From NCBI GenBank assembly GCA_009782605.1, contig WRIR01000003.1:99181-163180 (forward strand): 64,000 nt of DNA, given 5' to 3'. Each line of letters opens with the position of its first letter. Position 1 is the stretch's first letter. The translations under genes were made by a program, and so were the position numbers. Under the pieces are notes generated by a model. That model saw only the letters and a list, made by a program, of their open reading frames with translations. It searched no databases and had not been told where the DNA came from. This document shows positions 8,577 to 16,811 of the stretch, piece by piece. The stretch comes from Eggerthellaceae bacterium (lineage in GTDB: Bacteria; Actinomycetota; Coriobacteriia; Coriobacteriales; Eggerthellaceae).

Positions 8577-9761
8577 CTAAAGCGTGTAGAGGTGGTCTGG
8601 ATCCTCGACGCCCTTGGCATACTCCTTCAGGATGCCGCGGCCCGAGATGTGCACCATGATCTCCACCGTTCCGCCGCCTATCTGGAACCCGCGGCAGTCG
8701 AGCATGAGGCGCGAGACGCGGGTCTGGTCGGTGAAGCCGAGGCCGCCCATGAGCTGCAATGCCCGGGAACACACGTCGGTCAGCTGGGGGGCGCCGTAGC
8801 GCTTGAGCATGGCGGCGTCGTTGTTGACCGGCAAGCCATTGTCCATCTTCCAGGCGCTGCGGTACAGGGCGTTGCGGACGTTGGACAGCACTATCTGCAT
8901 CTCGACGATATGCTCCTGGACGAGCTGGTAGGTCTTGATGCCCTTGCCGAACTGCTGGCGCTCGTTGACCCACGCGCAGGCGTCCTCCATCGCTGCCTGG
9001 GCCTCGCCCAAAAGCTCGGCCAGCAAGACGATACGCTCCCATTCAAAGTTCTTCATCAGCTGCAAGAAGCCCTTGCCCTTGATGCCGAGAAGGGCGCTGT
9101 CGTCGACGACGACGTCCTCAAGGTGGATCATCGCGAAGGGCATTATCTGCATGCCTATCTTGTTGAGGGGCTCTATGGTGACGCCGGGGGCGTTGGCGGG
9201 AACGAGGTACATCGACATCTCCTTGTTCTCGCGTGCCGGGTCCTCGTCCTTGCAGACAACGATGAAGCCGTCAGAGGTCTCGCCGGAGGTCACCCAGGTC
9301 TTCACGCCATTAATGTGTATCTTGCCGTCGGCGTCGCGCGTGGCCGTCGTGGTCATGCCCTGGTTGTCGGAGCCCGCCTCGGGCTCGGAGATTGCCAGGC
9401 AGTAGGGTGGGTAGCCATGCTCCTTGTAGTAGTCCATTGCGTATTGGAACTGCTCGGGCGAGCCGAACTCGGCCATGTCGAACATGATGAGCAGGTTGGG
9501 AGCCATGGGGATGTTGCCGCCGGCGTGGTTGAGCTCTTCGATGATCATCGTCATGGTCAGATGGTCGACCGGCCGGCCGCCGTACTCTTCCGGCAGGCCG
9601 TACAGGCCCCAACCTTCTTCGACCCAGGCCTTGGCGACCTTGGGGTCGATGCCGCGGTTCTTATACCCCTCGGCGATGACTTCCTCGGGCAGCCACTTCT
9701 TCGCGAACTCGCGGATGCCCCTCTTGATCCTCAGTTGCTCTTCTGTATACCCAAAATCCAT
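8577..9761 (-). CDS. Acyl-CoA dehydrogenase with relocated catalytic base (CaiA/IVD-like)
   Basis: A 394-residue acyl-CoA dehydrogenase with all domains: SEPEAGSDNQG (about 125-135), WVTSG (156-160), and the C-terminal VSRLMLDCRG. At the position of the MCAD catalytic Glu the sequence is GGGTVE, giving Gly363 instead. A Glu is found in the alternative place, FEWERIV (Glu242), where isovaleryl-CoA and long-chain dehydrogenases carry their base and where E. coli CaiA also has Glu. Start: AGGAGG five bases before ATG. It probably acts on a branched, bulky or trimethylammonium acyl-CoA, as a dehydrogenase or a crotonobetainyl-CoA-type reductase. Confidence 0.87.
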   Translation of the reverse strand: MDFGYTEEQLRIKRGIREFAKKWLPEEVIAEGYKNRGIDPKVAKAWVEEGWGLYGLPEEYGGRPVDHLTMTMIIEELNHAGGNIPMAPNLLIMFDMAEFGSPEQFQYAMDYYKEHGYPPYCLAISEPEAGSDNQGMTTTATRDADGKIHINGVKTWVTSGETSDGFIVVCKDEDPARENKEMSMYLVPANAPGVTIEPLNKIGMQIMPFAMIHLEDVVVDDSALLGIKGKGFLQLMKNFEWERIVLLAELLGEAQAAMEDACAWVNERQQFGKGIKTYQLVQEHIVEMQIVLSNVRNALYRSAWKMDNGLPVNNDAAMLKRYGAPQLTDVCSRALQLMGGLGFTDQTRVSRLMLDCRGFQIGGGTVEIMVHISGRGILKEYAKGVEDPDHLYTL

Positions 9762-9770
9762 TGTTCCTCC

Positions 9771-9797
9771 TATCGGGTTTTTGTCCCTATCGGGTTT
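9771..9797. promoter_or_regulatory. 17-bp-spaced direct repeat TATCGGGTTT upstream of the second acyl-CoA dehydrogenase
   Basis: TATCGGGTTT occurs at 9771-9780 and 9788-9797. Between them lies TTTTTGTCCCTAT (9778-9790), a 13-mer also present at 2307-2319 ahead of the crotonase gene. The site begins 10 bases upstream of the start codon, so it overlaps the leader/ribosome-binding region. The role is unknown. Confidence 0.35.
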
Positions 9798-9881
9798 CTC
9801 TCGGCCCCGGGCACTGTCGCCTCGGGGCCTCTGTGGACCACCCCGGCCCGCCTGGGGCCGGGGCAGGTGTTCCTATAATTC

Positions 9882-11987
9882 CTAAAACGCCATACCTGAG
9901 AGGTATCCGCCCTTGACGGCCTCAAGGGTGCGGTAGACCTCGCCCTCGGGCGTCATCGCATCGCCGATAAGCTTCGCCTGGGGGAACTCCTTGACTATCT
10001 CGTCATAGAGCTTCGTGTTCTTCTCGACGCCCAGCGAGAGCAGGACGGTGTCGCACTCAAGGAAGGACTCGGTCACGGACTCTTCCTTCGTCTCCCTGTC
10101 AAGAGTGGTGGTACGGACCTTGGCGCCCTTCTTCTCCACCGCAAGGAGCTTGGTGCCCGGCATGAGCTTCACGCCCTCTTTCTTGAGCTTGGCAAGCGTC
10201 GGGTTCTTGTCGATGATGCCTATCCCGTTGCCCATCTTGGGAGCTTCCTCGATGACGGTGATCTCACGGCCCTCGCCCATGGCGTCGGCGCACTCAAGGC
10301 CCGCAAAACCGCCGCCGACGATGACGACCTTCTTGCCGACGACTGCGGTGGGCCCGGCACTCATGTTGAGGCCCATGCGCATGAAGCCCACGGTCCCGCC
10401 CTGGGCCTTGATGGCCGTGACGGCGGCCTTCCAGAGCAGACCCTTGCCCTCAGGCACGATGCCGGCGACCATGTCCTTGATGTCTTGCGACGACACGACG
10501 TTCTTCCCGTCGATGCCGGGGACGTCGATGGCTATCACCTCGCCGCCGGGAGCGACGACTATCTCGTCGGGGGCGAGGGATGCGAGGGTCGCCGCGTCTG
10601 CCTTCGCGCCCAGCCTGAGGTCGATACTGGGATGGAGCTTGACTTCCTCTTTCCAGTAGGCGACCAAGGGCTCGATGTTCGCATTGAGGACCTGGGCCAT
10701 GTTCAAAAGGCCGCTGACCCGGTCGCTCTTGTCCAAGACGGTGACCCTGTGGCCGCGCAGCGCAGCGACACGCGCCGCCTCAAGGCCGCCGGGGCCAGCG
10801 CCGACGACGACGACATGCTTCTGCTCCTCGGCGGGATGCTCTTCCGGCGTCCCTACGGCGATGCCCTCCCAGACATTGGCGTTGACCGAGCACTGGCAGG
10901 GCTTGCCGAGGAAGATGTTGTCGAGGCAGCGGCTGCACACGATGCAGGGGCGCACCTGCTCGGGGTGGCCGGCCGCCACCTTCTTGGCCGTGTCGGGGTC
11001 GGCGATGAACTGGCGGGCCATGCCGACCGCGTCGCCGTAGCCCTCGGTGACGACCTTGTTGCACATGGCCAGGGTGTTGATGCGGGTCCCGGGGAAGACC
11101 GGCTTGGCCGTGACGGACTTGCACTCCTTCGCCAAGCCGATGAACTCGCCCTCGGGGACTATCTGGTTTGCCACCGGGCGGGGGGCCTCGTGGAAGCCGA
11201 CCTGGATGCTCCAGGCATCGACCCCGTGCGCCTCGATGATCGGGATGAGCTCCTTCGTGTCCGCAATGCGGTTGCCGTCGGGCATAAGGTCGTCTGCGGA
11301 TATGCGGATGAGGATAGGCATGTCCTCGCCGCAGGTGCGGTGGACCTCGTCGATTATCTCGGTCAGGAAGCGGGCCCGGTTCTCGGCCGACCCGCCGTAC
11401 TCGTCGCTGCGGTGGTTCGAGTACTTCGAGAGGAAGCGCATGACCATGTAGCCGATTCCCGCATGTATCTCGATGATGTCGATCCCGGCATCCTTGCAGC
11501 GCTTGGCCGCCGCGCCGTACTGCCCGACGACAACCTTTATCTCGTCGGCCGTGAACTCGCGCTCGGGCATCCCCACGAAAGGCCCGCTGGGGACGTCCTT
11601 CGACGGGGCGTATGAGAGCAGCGCGTCGGCGCCGCTGGCACGCCACTCGTAGCAGAGCTGCAGCTGGGCGGCGACCTTTGCGCCGTGGGCATGGCACACC
11701 TCGGCGATACGCTCCCACCCGGGGATGAACTGGTCGTCCCAGATGCCGCAGGCGCCGGTCGTGGTGTGGTACTTCGGCTGGGTGTCGAAGCAGTCGCTCA
11801 CATAGGCGGACCCGACCTCGATAAGGCCGACGCCGCCTTTCGCGCGCTGCTCGTAAAAGTCCACCAGGTCATCAGATATGTGGTAATTGTCGACCTTCTC
11901 TATCGTCATGGGAAGCATGACGAAACGGTTCCGCAGTTCAACCTTGCCGATCTTGAACGGCTCAAGCAAAGCCTGGTATTGTGCCAC
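9882..11987 (-). CDS. NADH:flavin oxidoreductase / 2,4-dienoyl-CoA (enoate) reductase family, BaiCD/FadH-like
   Basis: A 701-residue flavoenzyme with the standard three-part layout: an FMN TIM barrel (about 1-340), a [4Fe-4S] site (CIVCSRC...C about 347-362), and two Rossmann segments, VVVGAGPGGLEAA (about 390) and VVIVGGGFAGLEC (about 550). The family reduces activated C=C bonds of dienoyl-CoA, enoates or 3-oxo-4-ene steroids. The barrel motif that usually reads HGAHGYL is HAGIGYM here, so the normal second His is missing. The start is a GTG at 11987 preceded by GAGAGGAG; an upstream in-frame ATG region has no ribosome-binding site. It is divergent from a TetR gene that probably controls it. 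Confidence 0.85.
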   Translation of the reverse strand: MAQYQALLEPFKIGKVELRNRFVMLPMTIEKVDNYHISDDLVDFYEQRAKGGVGLIEVGSAYVSDCFDTQPKYHTTTGACGIWDDQFIPGWERIAEVCHAHGAKVAAQLQLCYEWRASGADALLSYAPSKDVPSGPFVGMPEREFTADEIKVVVGQYGAAAKRCKDAGIDIIEIHAGIGYMVMRFLSKYSNHRSDEYGGSAENRARFLTEIIDEVHRTCGEDMPILIRISADDLMPDGNRIADTKELIPIIEAHGVDAWSIQVGFHEAPRPVANQIVPEGEFIGLAKECKSVTAKPVFPGTRINTLAMCNKVVTEGYGDAVGMARQFIADPDTAKKVAAGHPEQVRPCIVCSRCLDNIFLGKPCQCSVNANVWEGIAVGTPEEHPAEEQKHVVVVGAGPGGLEAARVAALRGHRVTVLDKSDRVSGLLNMAQVLNANIEPLVAYWKEEVKLHPSIDLRLGAKADAATLASLAPDEIVVAPGGEVIAIDVPGIDGKNVVSSQDIKDMVAGIVPEGKGLLWKAAVTAIKAQGGTVGFMRMGLNMSAGPTAVVGKKVVIVGGGFAGLECADAMGEGREITVIEEAPKMGNGIGIIDKNPTLAKLKKEGVKLMPGTKLLAVEKKGAKVRTTTLDRETKEESVTESFLECDTVLLSLGVEKNTKLYDEIVKEFPQAKLIGDAMTPEGEVYRTLEAVKGGYLSGMAF

Positions 11988-12102
11988 GATACAACTCCTC
12001 TCCACGCATGCGTATTCTTCCTCGTCTATGATAGGCACCCGACGCAGCACTATCCATGGACAGAATCACCTCTTTGTTGCTTTTCTTGGCAAATTGGAAA
12101 AG

Positions 12103-12159
12103 AATTTCCCTCTAGATGGGAAAAATTGGCCTATTTTTGTCTGGGAAAGCGATCTTTCC
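12103..12159. promoter_or_regulatory. Two inverted repeats, candidate TetR operators
   Basis: TTTCCC-TCTAGAT-GGGAAA (12105-12123) and the perfect 16-bp palindrome GGAAAG-CGAT-CTTTCC (12144-12159) lie in the 301-base gap between the divergent flavoenzyme and TetR genes. Both carry the half-site GGAAA/TTTCC. The gap holds no other gene. Confidence 0.45.
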
Positions 12160-12208
12160 GTAGGGTTTTTGAACTCGCTTACGAAGATAATTGCACATTT
12201 TTCGTATT

Positions 12209-12237
12209 TTGTCCGTGAAAAGCAGGCATTGCATACT
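12209..12237 (+). promoter_or_regulatory. Candidate promoter of the tetR gene
   Basis: TTGTCC (12209-12214) and CATACT (12232-12237) are 17 bases apart. Transcription from about 12244 would skip the ATG at 12241 and favour the start at 12289. Confidence 0.4.
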
Positions 12238-12288
12238 ACAATGGTGGTGTCGACTCCGCTGCCAGAAACCAAGAGGAACGAGGACACG

Positions 12289-12945
12289 ATGAACGCGCTC
12301 AACACCATGCTGTTCTTTGCGGACACCTTCGTCGACCTCTGCAACGAGACGCCCCTCGCGAAGATATCCATCAGCGACATCGTCGAGCGGACCGGCAAGA
12401 ACCGCAAGACCTTCTACTACCATTTCGAGAACAAGGACCACCTCATCATCTGGATATTCCGCCACGACCTCGGCCAGGCCCTCAAGGAGGCTTTCCCCGA
12501 GGGCACCCTGCTCTACGAGGCCGCGAGCGAAAACCCGCTTTCCCAGTTCCCCTACTATGTGATGCAGAAGTCCGGCGTGCGCTCCCTCGACCACTCGATG
12601 TTCTTCGAGTGCTTCTCAAAGACCCTGGAGGGGAAGCGCCGGTTCTACACGCAGGCCCTCTTCGACAACGGCCCCGGCTCGCTACGCAACTACCTCTACG
12701 ACCTCTACCTCCCCACCCTGCGAAACGACATCTACCTGATCCTGTCGAACCGCTACCTGCCCGACGAGAACGTGCAGTTCCTCGCGGAGTTCTACACCTG
12801 CGCCTTCCTCTATTACTTCATCCGCAGGTGCTGCAGCCAGCCCCACGTGACGAACCTCATCGGCCATGCCGGCCCCTTTGCCAACATCATCCACAGCTCC
12901 TTGGAGATGGAGATAAAAGAGGCGCAGCTCAGGCGGAACCTCTAG
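12289..12945 (+). CDS. TetR/AcrR family transcriptional regulator
   Basis: A 218-residue regulator. The N-terminal HTH reads ISISDIVERTGKNRKTFYYHFENKDHL, typical of TetR (helix-turn-helix about residues 24-50); the rest is an alpha-helical ligand domain with aromatic-rich segments. The start at 12289 is preceded by GAGGA; an alternative ATG at 12241 is possible. It is divergent from the flavoenzyme gene, so control of that gene and possibly the nearby acyl-CoA genes is likely. Its stop codon overlaps the stop of the convergent hydrogenase gene within a shared CTAG. Confidence 0.85.
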   Translation: MNALNTMLFFADTFVDLCNETPLAKISISDIVERTGKNRKTFYYHFENKDHLIIWIFRHDLGQALKEAFPEGTLLYEAASENPLSQFPYYVMQKSGVRSLDHSMFFECFSKTLEGKRRFYTQALFDNGPGSLRNYLYDLYLPTLRNDIYLILSNRYLPDENVQFLAEFYTCAFLYYFIRRCCSQPHVTNLIGHAGPFANIIHSSLEMEIKEAQLRRNL

Positions 12946-14771
12946 GCGTTTGGCATCCCCCATCCCTGGTGGTCGGTGTGCAGGAGGTGGTGGGACTTCT
13001 CTGAGAGCGGTTTCCCGAAGAACTCGTCGTATATCTTGACTATCGCGGGGTTCTCGTGCGAGAAGCGGTAGGCGTTGTTACTGTCGAGGTCGTAGAGCAC
13101 CTTGCTGCGCTTGGCGCGGATGCCCAGGTCCTTGCTGATAGGCTGCCCGCCGCCGCCGACACAGCCGCCGGGGCAGGCCATGATCTCGACGAAGTCGTAG
13201 TCGGCCTCGCCGGCCTTGATGGCCTCGATGAGCTTCTCGGCGTTGCCGAGGCCCGAGGCGATGGCTATGCGCACCGGCGTCCCCGCCAGGTCGAAGGTGG
13301 CCTCCTTCCAGCTCTCCTGCCCGCGCACCACGGCGAAGGCGTCGGGGTCGGGGTTGGTGCCGACCACGTAGTAGTAGCCGCTGCGCAGGGCAGCCTCCAT
13401 AACCCCGCCGGTCGCGCCGAATATCTCGCCGGCGCCCGAGCCGATGCCCAGGGGCTCGTCGAAGTCCTCTTCTGCAAGGTTTTCCAAGTCGATGAAGTCC
13501 GCGCAGATGAGGCGGTCTATCTCGCGCACCGTCAAGGCGACATCGACGTCCTGGGCGCCGCATGCGTCGTTCATAGTGGGCAGGGCGCACTCGTGCTTCT
13601 TCGCCAGGCAGGGCATCGCCGACAAGGAGACGATGCGGCAGGGGTCGACGCCCAGGGCTTGCGCATAGTAGCTCTTTGCCGTCGCGCCGAACATCTGCTG
13701 GGGCGACTTGGCAGTCGAGAGCCTGTCCACCATCTCGGGGTGGTTCCCCTTGACCCAGCGCACCCATGCCGGGCAGCAGGAGGTGAACATCGGCCAGCTG
13801 TAGGAGTCCTTGTGGGTGAAGCGCTCGACGAACTCGCTCGCCTCCTCGGTGATGGTCAGGTCGGCGGTGAAGTCGGTGTCGAAGACGTAGTCGATGCCGA
13901 CGGCACGCAACGCGGCGACGAGGCGGTTGACCGTGGCCTTCTCGCGGTCAAGCCCCAGGCTCTCGCCCCAGGAGGTGCGCACCGAGGGCGCTATCTGGAT
14001 GAGCGTTATCTTGTCGGGGTCTGCAATGGCGTCCAAGACCCTGTCGACGTCGTCGCGCTCTTTGAGGGCGGCGGTGGGACAGTGCGTTATGCATTGCCCA
14101 CAGATGGTGCAGAGAGACTGCTCGATGGGCTGGGCCTTCGCCACACCGACGCCGGTGTGCGTCGCACGGTTCTTCATGGCCCAGATGTGCGAGGCCTGCA
14201 TGTTGTCGCAGACCTGGACGCAGCGCCAGCACGCAATGCACTTGCTTGCGTCGCGGATAAGCGGGAAGTCGCGGTTCCAGACGGGCTTCTTCTTGCCCTT
14301 CCTGAAGCGCACCTCCGAGATGTTGAGGTCGTTGGCTATCAGCCGAAGCTCGCAGCTCCCCCCGCGCACACAGCTCGTGCACTGGACGTTGTGCTGCGAC
14401 AGGAGCAGCTCCACGTTGAGCTTGCGGGCCTTGCGCACCTTGGCGGTGTTGGTCTTGACGGCCATGCCCTCATACACCTTGTTGTTGCAGGCGGCAACTA
14501 GCTGGTCCTCGCCTTCGACCTCGACCACGCACACGCGGCAGGCCCCCGGGTCGTTGAGGCCCCAGTAAAAGCACAGCGTCGGTATCTTGACGCCTGCCAT
14601 CGAGGCGGCGGCAAGAATGGTCATGTTCTCGAAGGCCTGTACCTGCCTGCCGTTGATGGTCACGTTGACGCGCCCGCTGTTTGCTGTGTCTTCCACGGTG
14701 TTCGCTTCTTTCGGGTTCGGCTCTTTCGCTGCCTTTGCTTTCGTTTCCTTGGGGTTCGACTTCGCTACCAT
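12942..14771 (-). CDS. [FeFe]-hydrogenase catalytic subunit (HydA-like, multi-cluster)
   Basis: A 609-residue protein. Order of domains: a low-complexity KA-rich start, a [2Fe-2S] domain (CFYWG...CRVC, about 67-81), a His-Cys3 [4Fe-4S] site (about 125-140), two [4Fe-4S] motifs (CIACWRC about 176 and CTICGQC about 219), then the H-cluster domain with all three signatures intact: TSCCPAW (about 328), MPCLAKKHE (about 383) and EIMACPGGC with GGGQP (about 527). It should make or oxidise H2 in the cytoplasm. The start ATG at 14771 follows GGAGG and overlaps the stop of the upstream flavoprotein gene by 7 bases, so the two form a complex-coding operon. Maturases HydEFG are not in this window. Confidence 0.92.
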   Translation of the reverse strand: MVAKSNPKETKAKAAKEPNPKEANTVEDTANSGRVNVTINGRQVQAFENMTILAAASMAGVKIPTLCFYWGLNDPGACRVCVVEVEGEDQLVAACNNKVYEGMAVKTNTAKVRKARKLNVELLLSQHNVQCTSCVRGGSCELRLIANDLNISEVRFRKGKKKPVWNRDFPLIRDASKCIACWRCVQVCDNMQASHIWAMKNRATHTGVGVAKAQPIEQSLCTICGQCITHCPTAALKERDDVDRVLDAIADPDKITLIQIAPSVRTSWGESLGLDREKATVNRLVAALRAVGIDYVFDTDFTADLTITEEASEFVERFTHKDSYSWPMFTSCCPAWVRWVKGNHPEMVDRLSTAKSPQQMFGATAKSYYAQALGVDPCRIVSLSAMPCLAKKHECALPTMNDACGAQDVDVALTVREIDRLICADFIDLENLAEEDFDEPLGIGSGAGEIFGATGGVMEAALRSGYYYVVGTNPDPDAFAVVRGQESWKEATFDLAGTPVRIAIASGLGNAEKLIEAIKAGEADYDFVEIMACPGGCVGGGGQPISKDLGIRAKRSKVLYDLDSNNAYRFSHENPAIVKIYDEFFGKPLSEKSHHLLHTDHQGWGMPNA

Positions 14772-16633
14772 GACACCTGCCTCCCTCCGCGCAGCGCACC
14801 GAGGCCGAAATGGTCGCAGCGCAGGCAGCGCGAGGCCTCCTGTGCGGCCTCGTCGGGAAGGAGCCCGGCCTCGACCAGGTCGAAGCTTTTGTGTGCGTCC
14901 TTCCCTGCCAGCTCGGTCATATTCGAGCGCGCACAGTGTATCCTGCTCTTGAAGAAGGGTGCCGGGATGTCGGGCTCGAAGCTTATGGGATGCGCAAAGC
15001 CGAGGTAGCCGTCGATGGCGCGTGCTGCGGCCTTGCCGTCGGCAACGGCGCGGATGACCGTCGCGGGGCCGGTGACGCAGTCGCCCCCGGCGAATACCCC
15101 GGCCTTGCCGGGAAGGCCCGCGCCGCCTGTTGCCACGATGCGCCCGCAGCTGGTCTCGATGCCCGCCTGCTCGAAGGCGCCCGAGTCGATCCGCTGGCCG
15201 ATGGCGACGAGCACGATGTCGCAGTCGAGCGTGAGCCTGTCGGCGCCCGAGTCCTTGGGCAGCGCGCGGCCCTTCTCGATGACCGAGATCATCTGCGGCT
15301 GGAGGCTTATGCCGCACACCGTGCCGCCCTTTGCCTGGATGCCCACCGGCGCATGGAGGTCGAGCAGCCCGCAGCCCTCGGCGACGGCAGCCTCGACTTC
15401 GGCGGCCTGGGCGGTCATGTCCTGCTTGCGGCGGCGGTAGGCGATGGTGACCTTGTCGGCGCCGAGGCGCAGCGCGGTGCGGGCGACGTCCATCGCGACG
15501 TTGCCGCCGCCCACCACCACGACGCCCTTGCCCGAGAAGTCGGGCGCGTCGCCGTCGCCGACTAAGCGCAGGAGGTCGACAGCGGAGATGACGCCTTGCG
15601 CGTCCTCGCCGTCGATGCCGAGCCTGCTTGCCGCGTGTGCGCCGATGGCGAGGTAGACCGCGTCGTAGCCTGCGTGCAGCTCGTCAAGCGCCACGTCCTT
15701 CCCTACCGACACGCTCGTCTTGGCCTCGATGCCGTGTGCGAGCAGGTAGTCGATCTCGGCATCCAGCGCCTCGCGGGGCAGGCGGTAGGCCGGTATGCCG
15801 TAGCGCAGCATGCCTCCCAACTGGGCGCGCTGCTCGTAGATGACGGGCGCATGGCCCATGCAGGCAAGGTAGAACGCGGCAGTAAGCCCCGCAGGGCCGC
15901 TACCGACAACGGCGATCCTCTTCTCCGTGGGCTCCGCATTTCGTGGGAAGAGCTGGAAGGGGGCGGTGTTGGTTATGCCGTTTTGCGCGCGGTCAGCGGC
16001 AAAGCGCTTGATGGCGCGGATGTTGACGGGGCCGTCGACCATCCCGCGGCGGCACTGCATCTCGCAGGGATGTTCGCAAATGAGCGCACACGCGACCGCG
16101 AAGGGGTTGTCTTTCCGCACGAGTTTGATGGCGTCGTCATAGCGCCCCGCTGCCGTAAGGGCGAGGTACCCGGGGACATCGACGCCTGCAGGGCAGCCGG
16201 TCACGCAAGGCACCGGCGCAAAGGCGTCCGCCATGCAGTCGTTGCGCTCGATGTGGTAGCAGAAGTCCTCCCGGAAGGCCTTGACGGCGGTGTAGGCGAC
16301 CGCGGCGGCCTCATACCCGATGGCGCAGTCGGCGGAAAGGTAGATGCTTTCCGCCAGCTCTTCGATGAGGCCTATCGTGCCTTCGCCTGCCTCGCTCGCG
16401 GCCGTGGCGGCACCTTCAAGGACCTCGTCGACGAGCCCTGCCAGCTTGGCAAGGCCGATGCGGCAGGGGACGCATTTACCGCAACTTTGCGAGGCGGCCA
16501 TCTTGACGAAGGCAGAGGTAAGCTCAACGGGGCAGGTGGTCGTGGCGCCTACCTGTGCCCGTTCCCCCAGCTTCTGGTAGATGTCCTCGATGCTTCTTTG
16601 TGCCGCAGTCTTTTCCTGGCCGCTCAATGGCAT
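14765..16633 (-). CDS. NuoF-C-terminal [4Fe-4S] domain fused to GltD/NfnB-like NAD(P)H oxidoreductase
   Basis: A protein of 622 residues. The first part has only the end of a NuoF subunit: SCGKCVPC (about 51-58) plus a fourth Cys in SADCAIG (about 101), i.e. the N3-type cluster without the FMN-binding domain. From about residue 140 on it is GltD-like: two Cys-rich motifs (CVTGCPAG, CEHPCEMQC), an FAD Rossmann segment RIAVVGSGPAG (about 245) and an NADPH-type segment VVVGGGNVAMD (about 375). It presumably passes electrons between NAD(P)H and the downstream hydrogenase. The second of two tandem ATGs is preferred from AAGGAGG spacing (five bases). Confidence 0.85.
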   Translation of the reverse strand: MPLSGQEKTAAQRSIEDIYQKLGERAQVGATTTCPVELTSAFVKMAASQSCGKCVPCRIGLAKLAGLVDEVLEGAATAASEAGEGTIGLIEELAESIYLSADCAIGYEAAAVAYTAVKAFREDFCYHIERNDCMADAFAPVPCVTGCPAGVDVPGYLALTAAGRYDDAIKLVRKDNPFAVACALICEHPCEMQCRRGMVDGPVNIRAIKRFAADRAQNGITNTAPFQLFPRNAEPTEKRIAVVGSGPAGLTAAFYLACMGHAPVIYEQRAQLGGMLRYGIPAYRLPREALDAEIDYLLAHGIEAKTSVSVGKDVALDELHAGYDAVYLAIGAHAASRLGIDGEDAQGVISAVDLLRLVGDGDAPDFSGKGVVVVGGGNVAMDVARTALRLGADKVTIAYRRRKQDMTAQAAEVEAAVAEGCGLLDLHAPVGIQAKGGTVCGISLQPQMISVIEKGRALPKDSGADRLTLDCDIVLVAIGQRIDSGAFEQAGIETSCGRIVATGGAGLPGKAGVFAGGDCVTGPATVIRAVADGKAAARAIDGYLGFAHPISFEPDIPAPFFKSRIHCARSNMTELAGKDAHKSFDLVEAGLLPDEAAQEASRCLRCDHFGLGALRGGRQVSW

Positions 16634-16811
16634 CATAGCCTCCTTATGTCACGGGTGAAGTGACCCTCTTGTGCGTGCCCGTCTGTAATTGGCAGTATCA
16701 GATACCCATTATACCCAAAACCAGGGCTTTGCCCATCACTTTCTCCCCCGCCGCCCCCACCGGCCCCAACTAGCCCCCTTTCGGCAGGCAGGGGAAGACA
16801 GGTATCGAGCC

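Noticed and set aside
8592..9878. 428-codon frame on the plus strand over the second acyl-CoA dehydrogenase
   Set aside because: Complementary shadow of a complete conserved gene; no domain recognisable.
10485..11615. 376-codon plus-strand frame over the enoate reductase
   Set aside because: Antisense shadow; the flavoenzyme motifs on the minus strand are continuous.
13056..14501. Long open frame (481 codons) on the plus strand opposite the hydrogenase
   Set aside because: It is the antisense of a clearly real [FeFe]-hydrogenase; composition is that of a high-GC shadow frame, with no ribosome-binding site or family motif.
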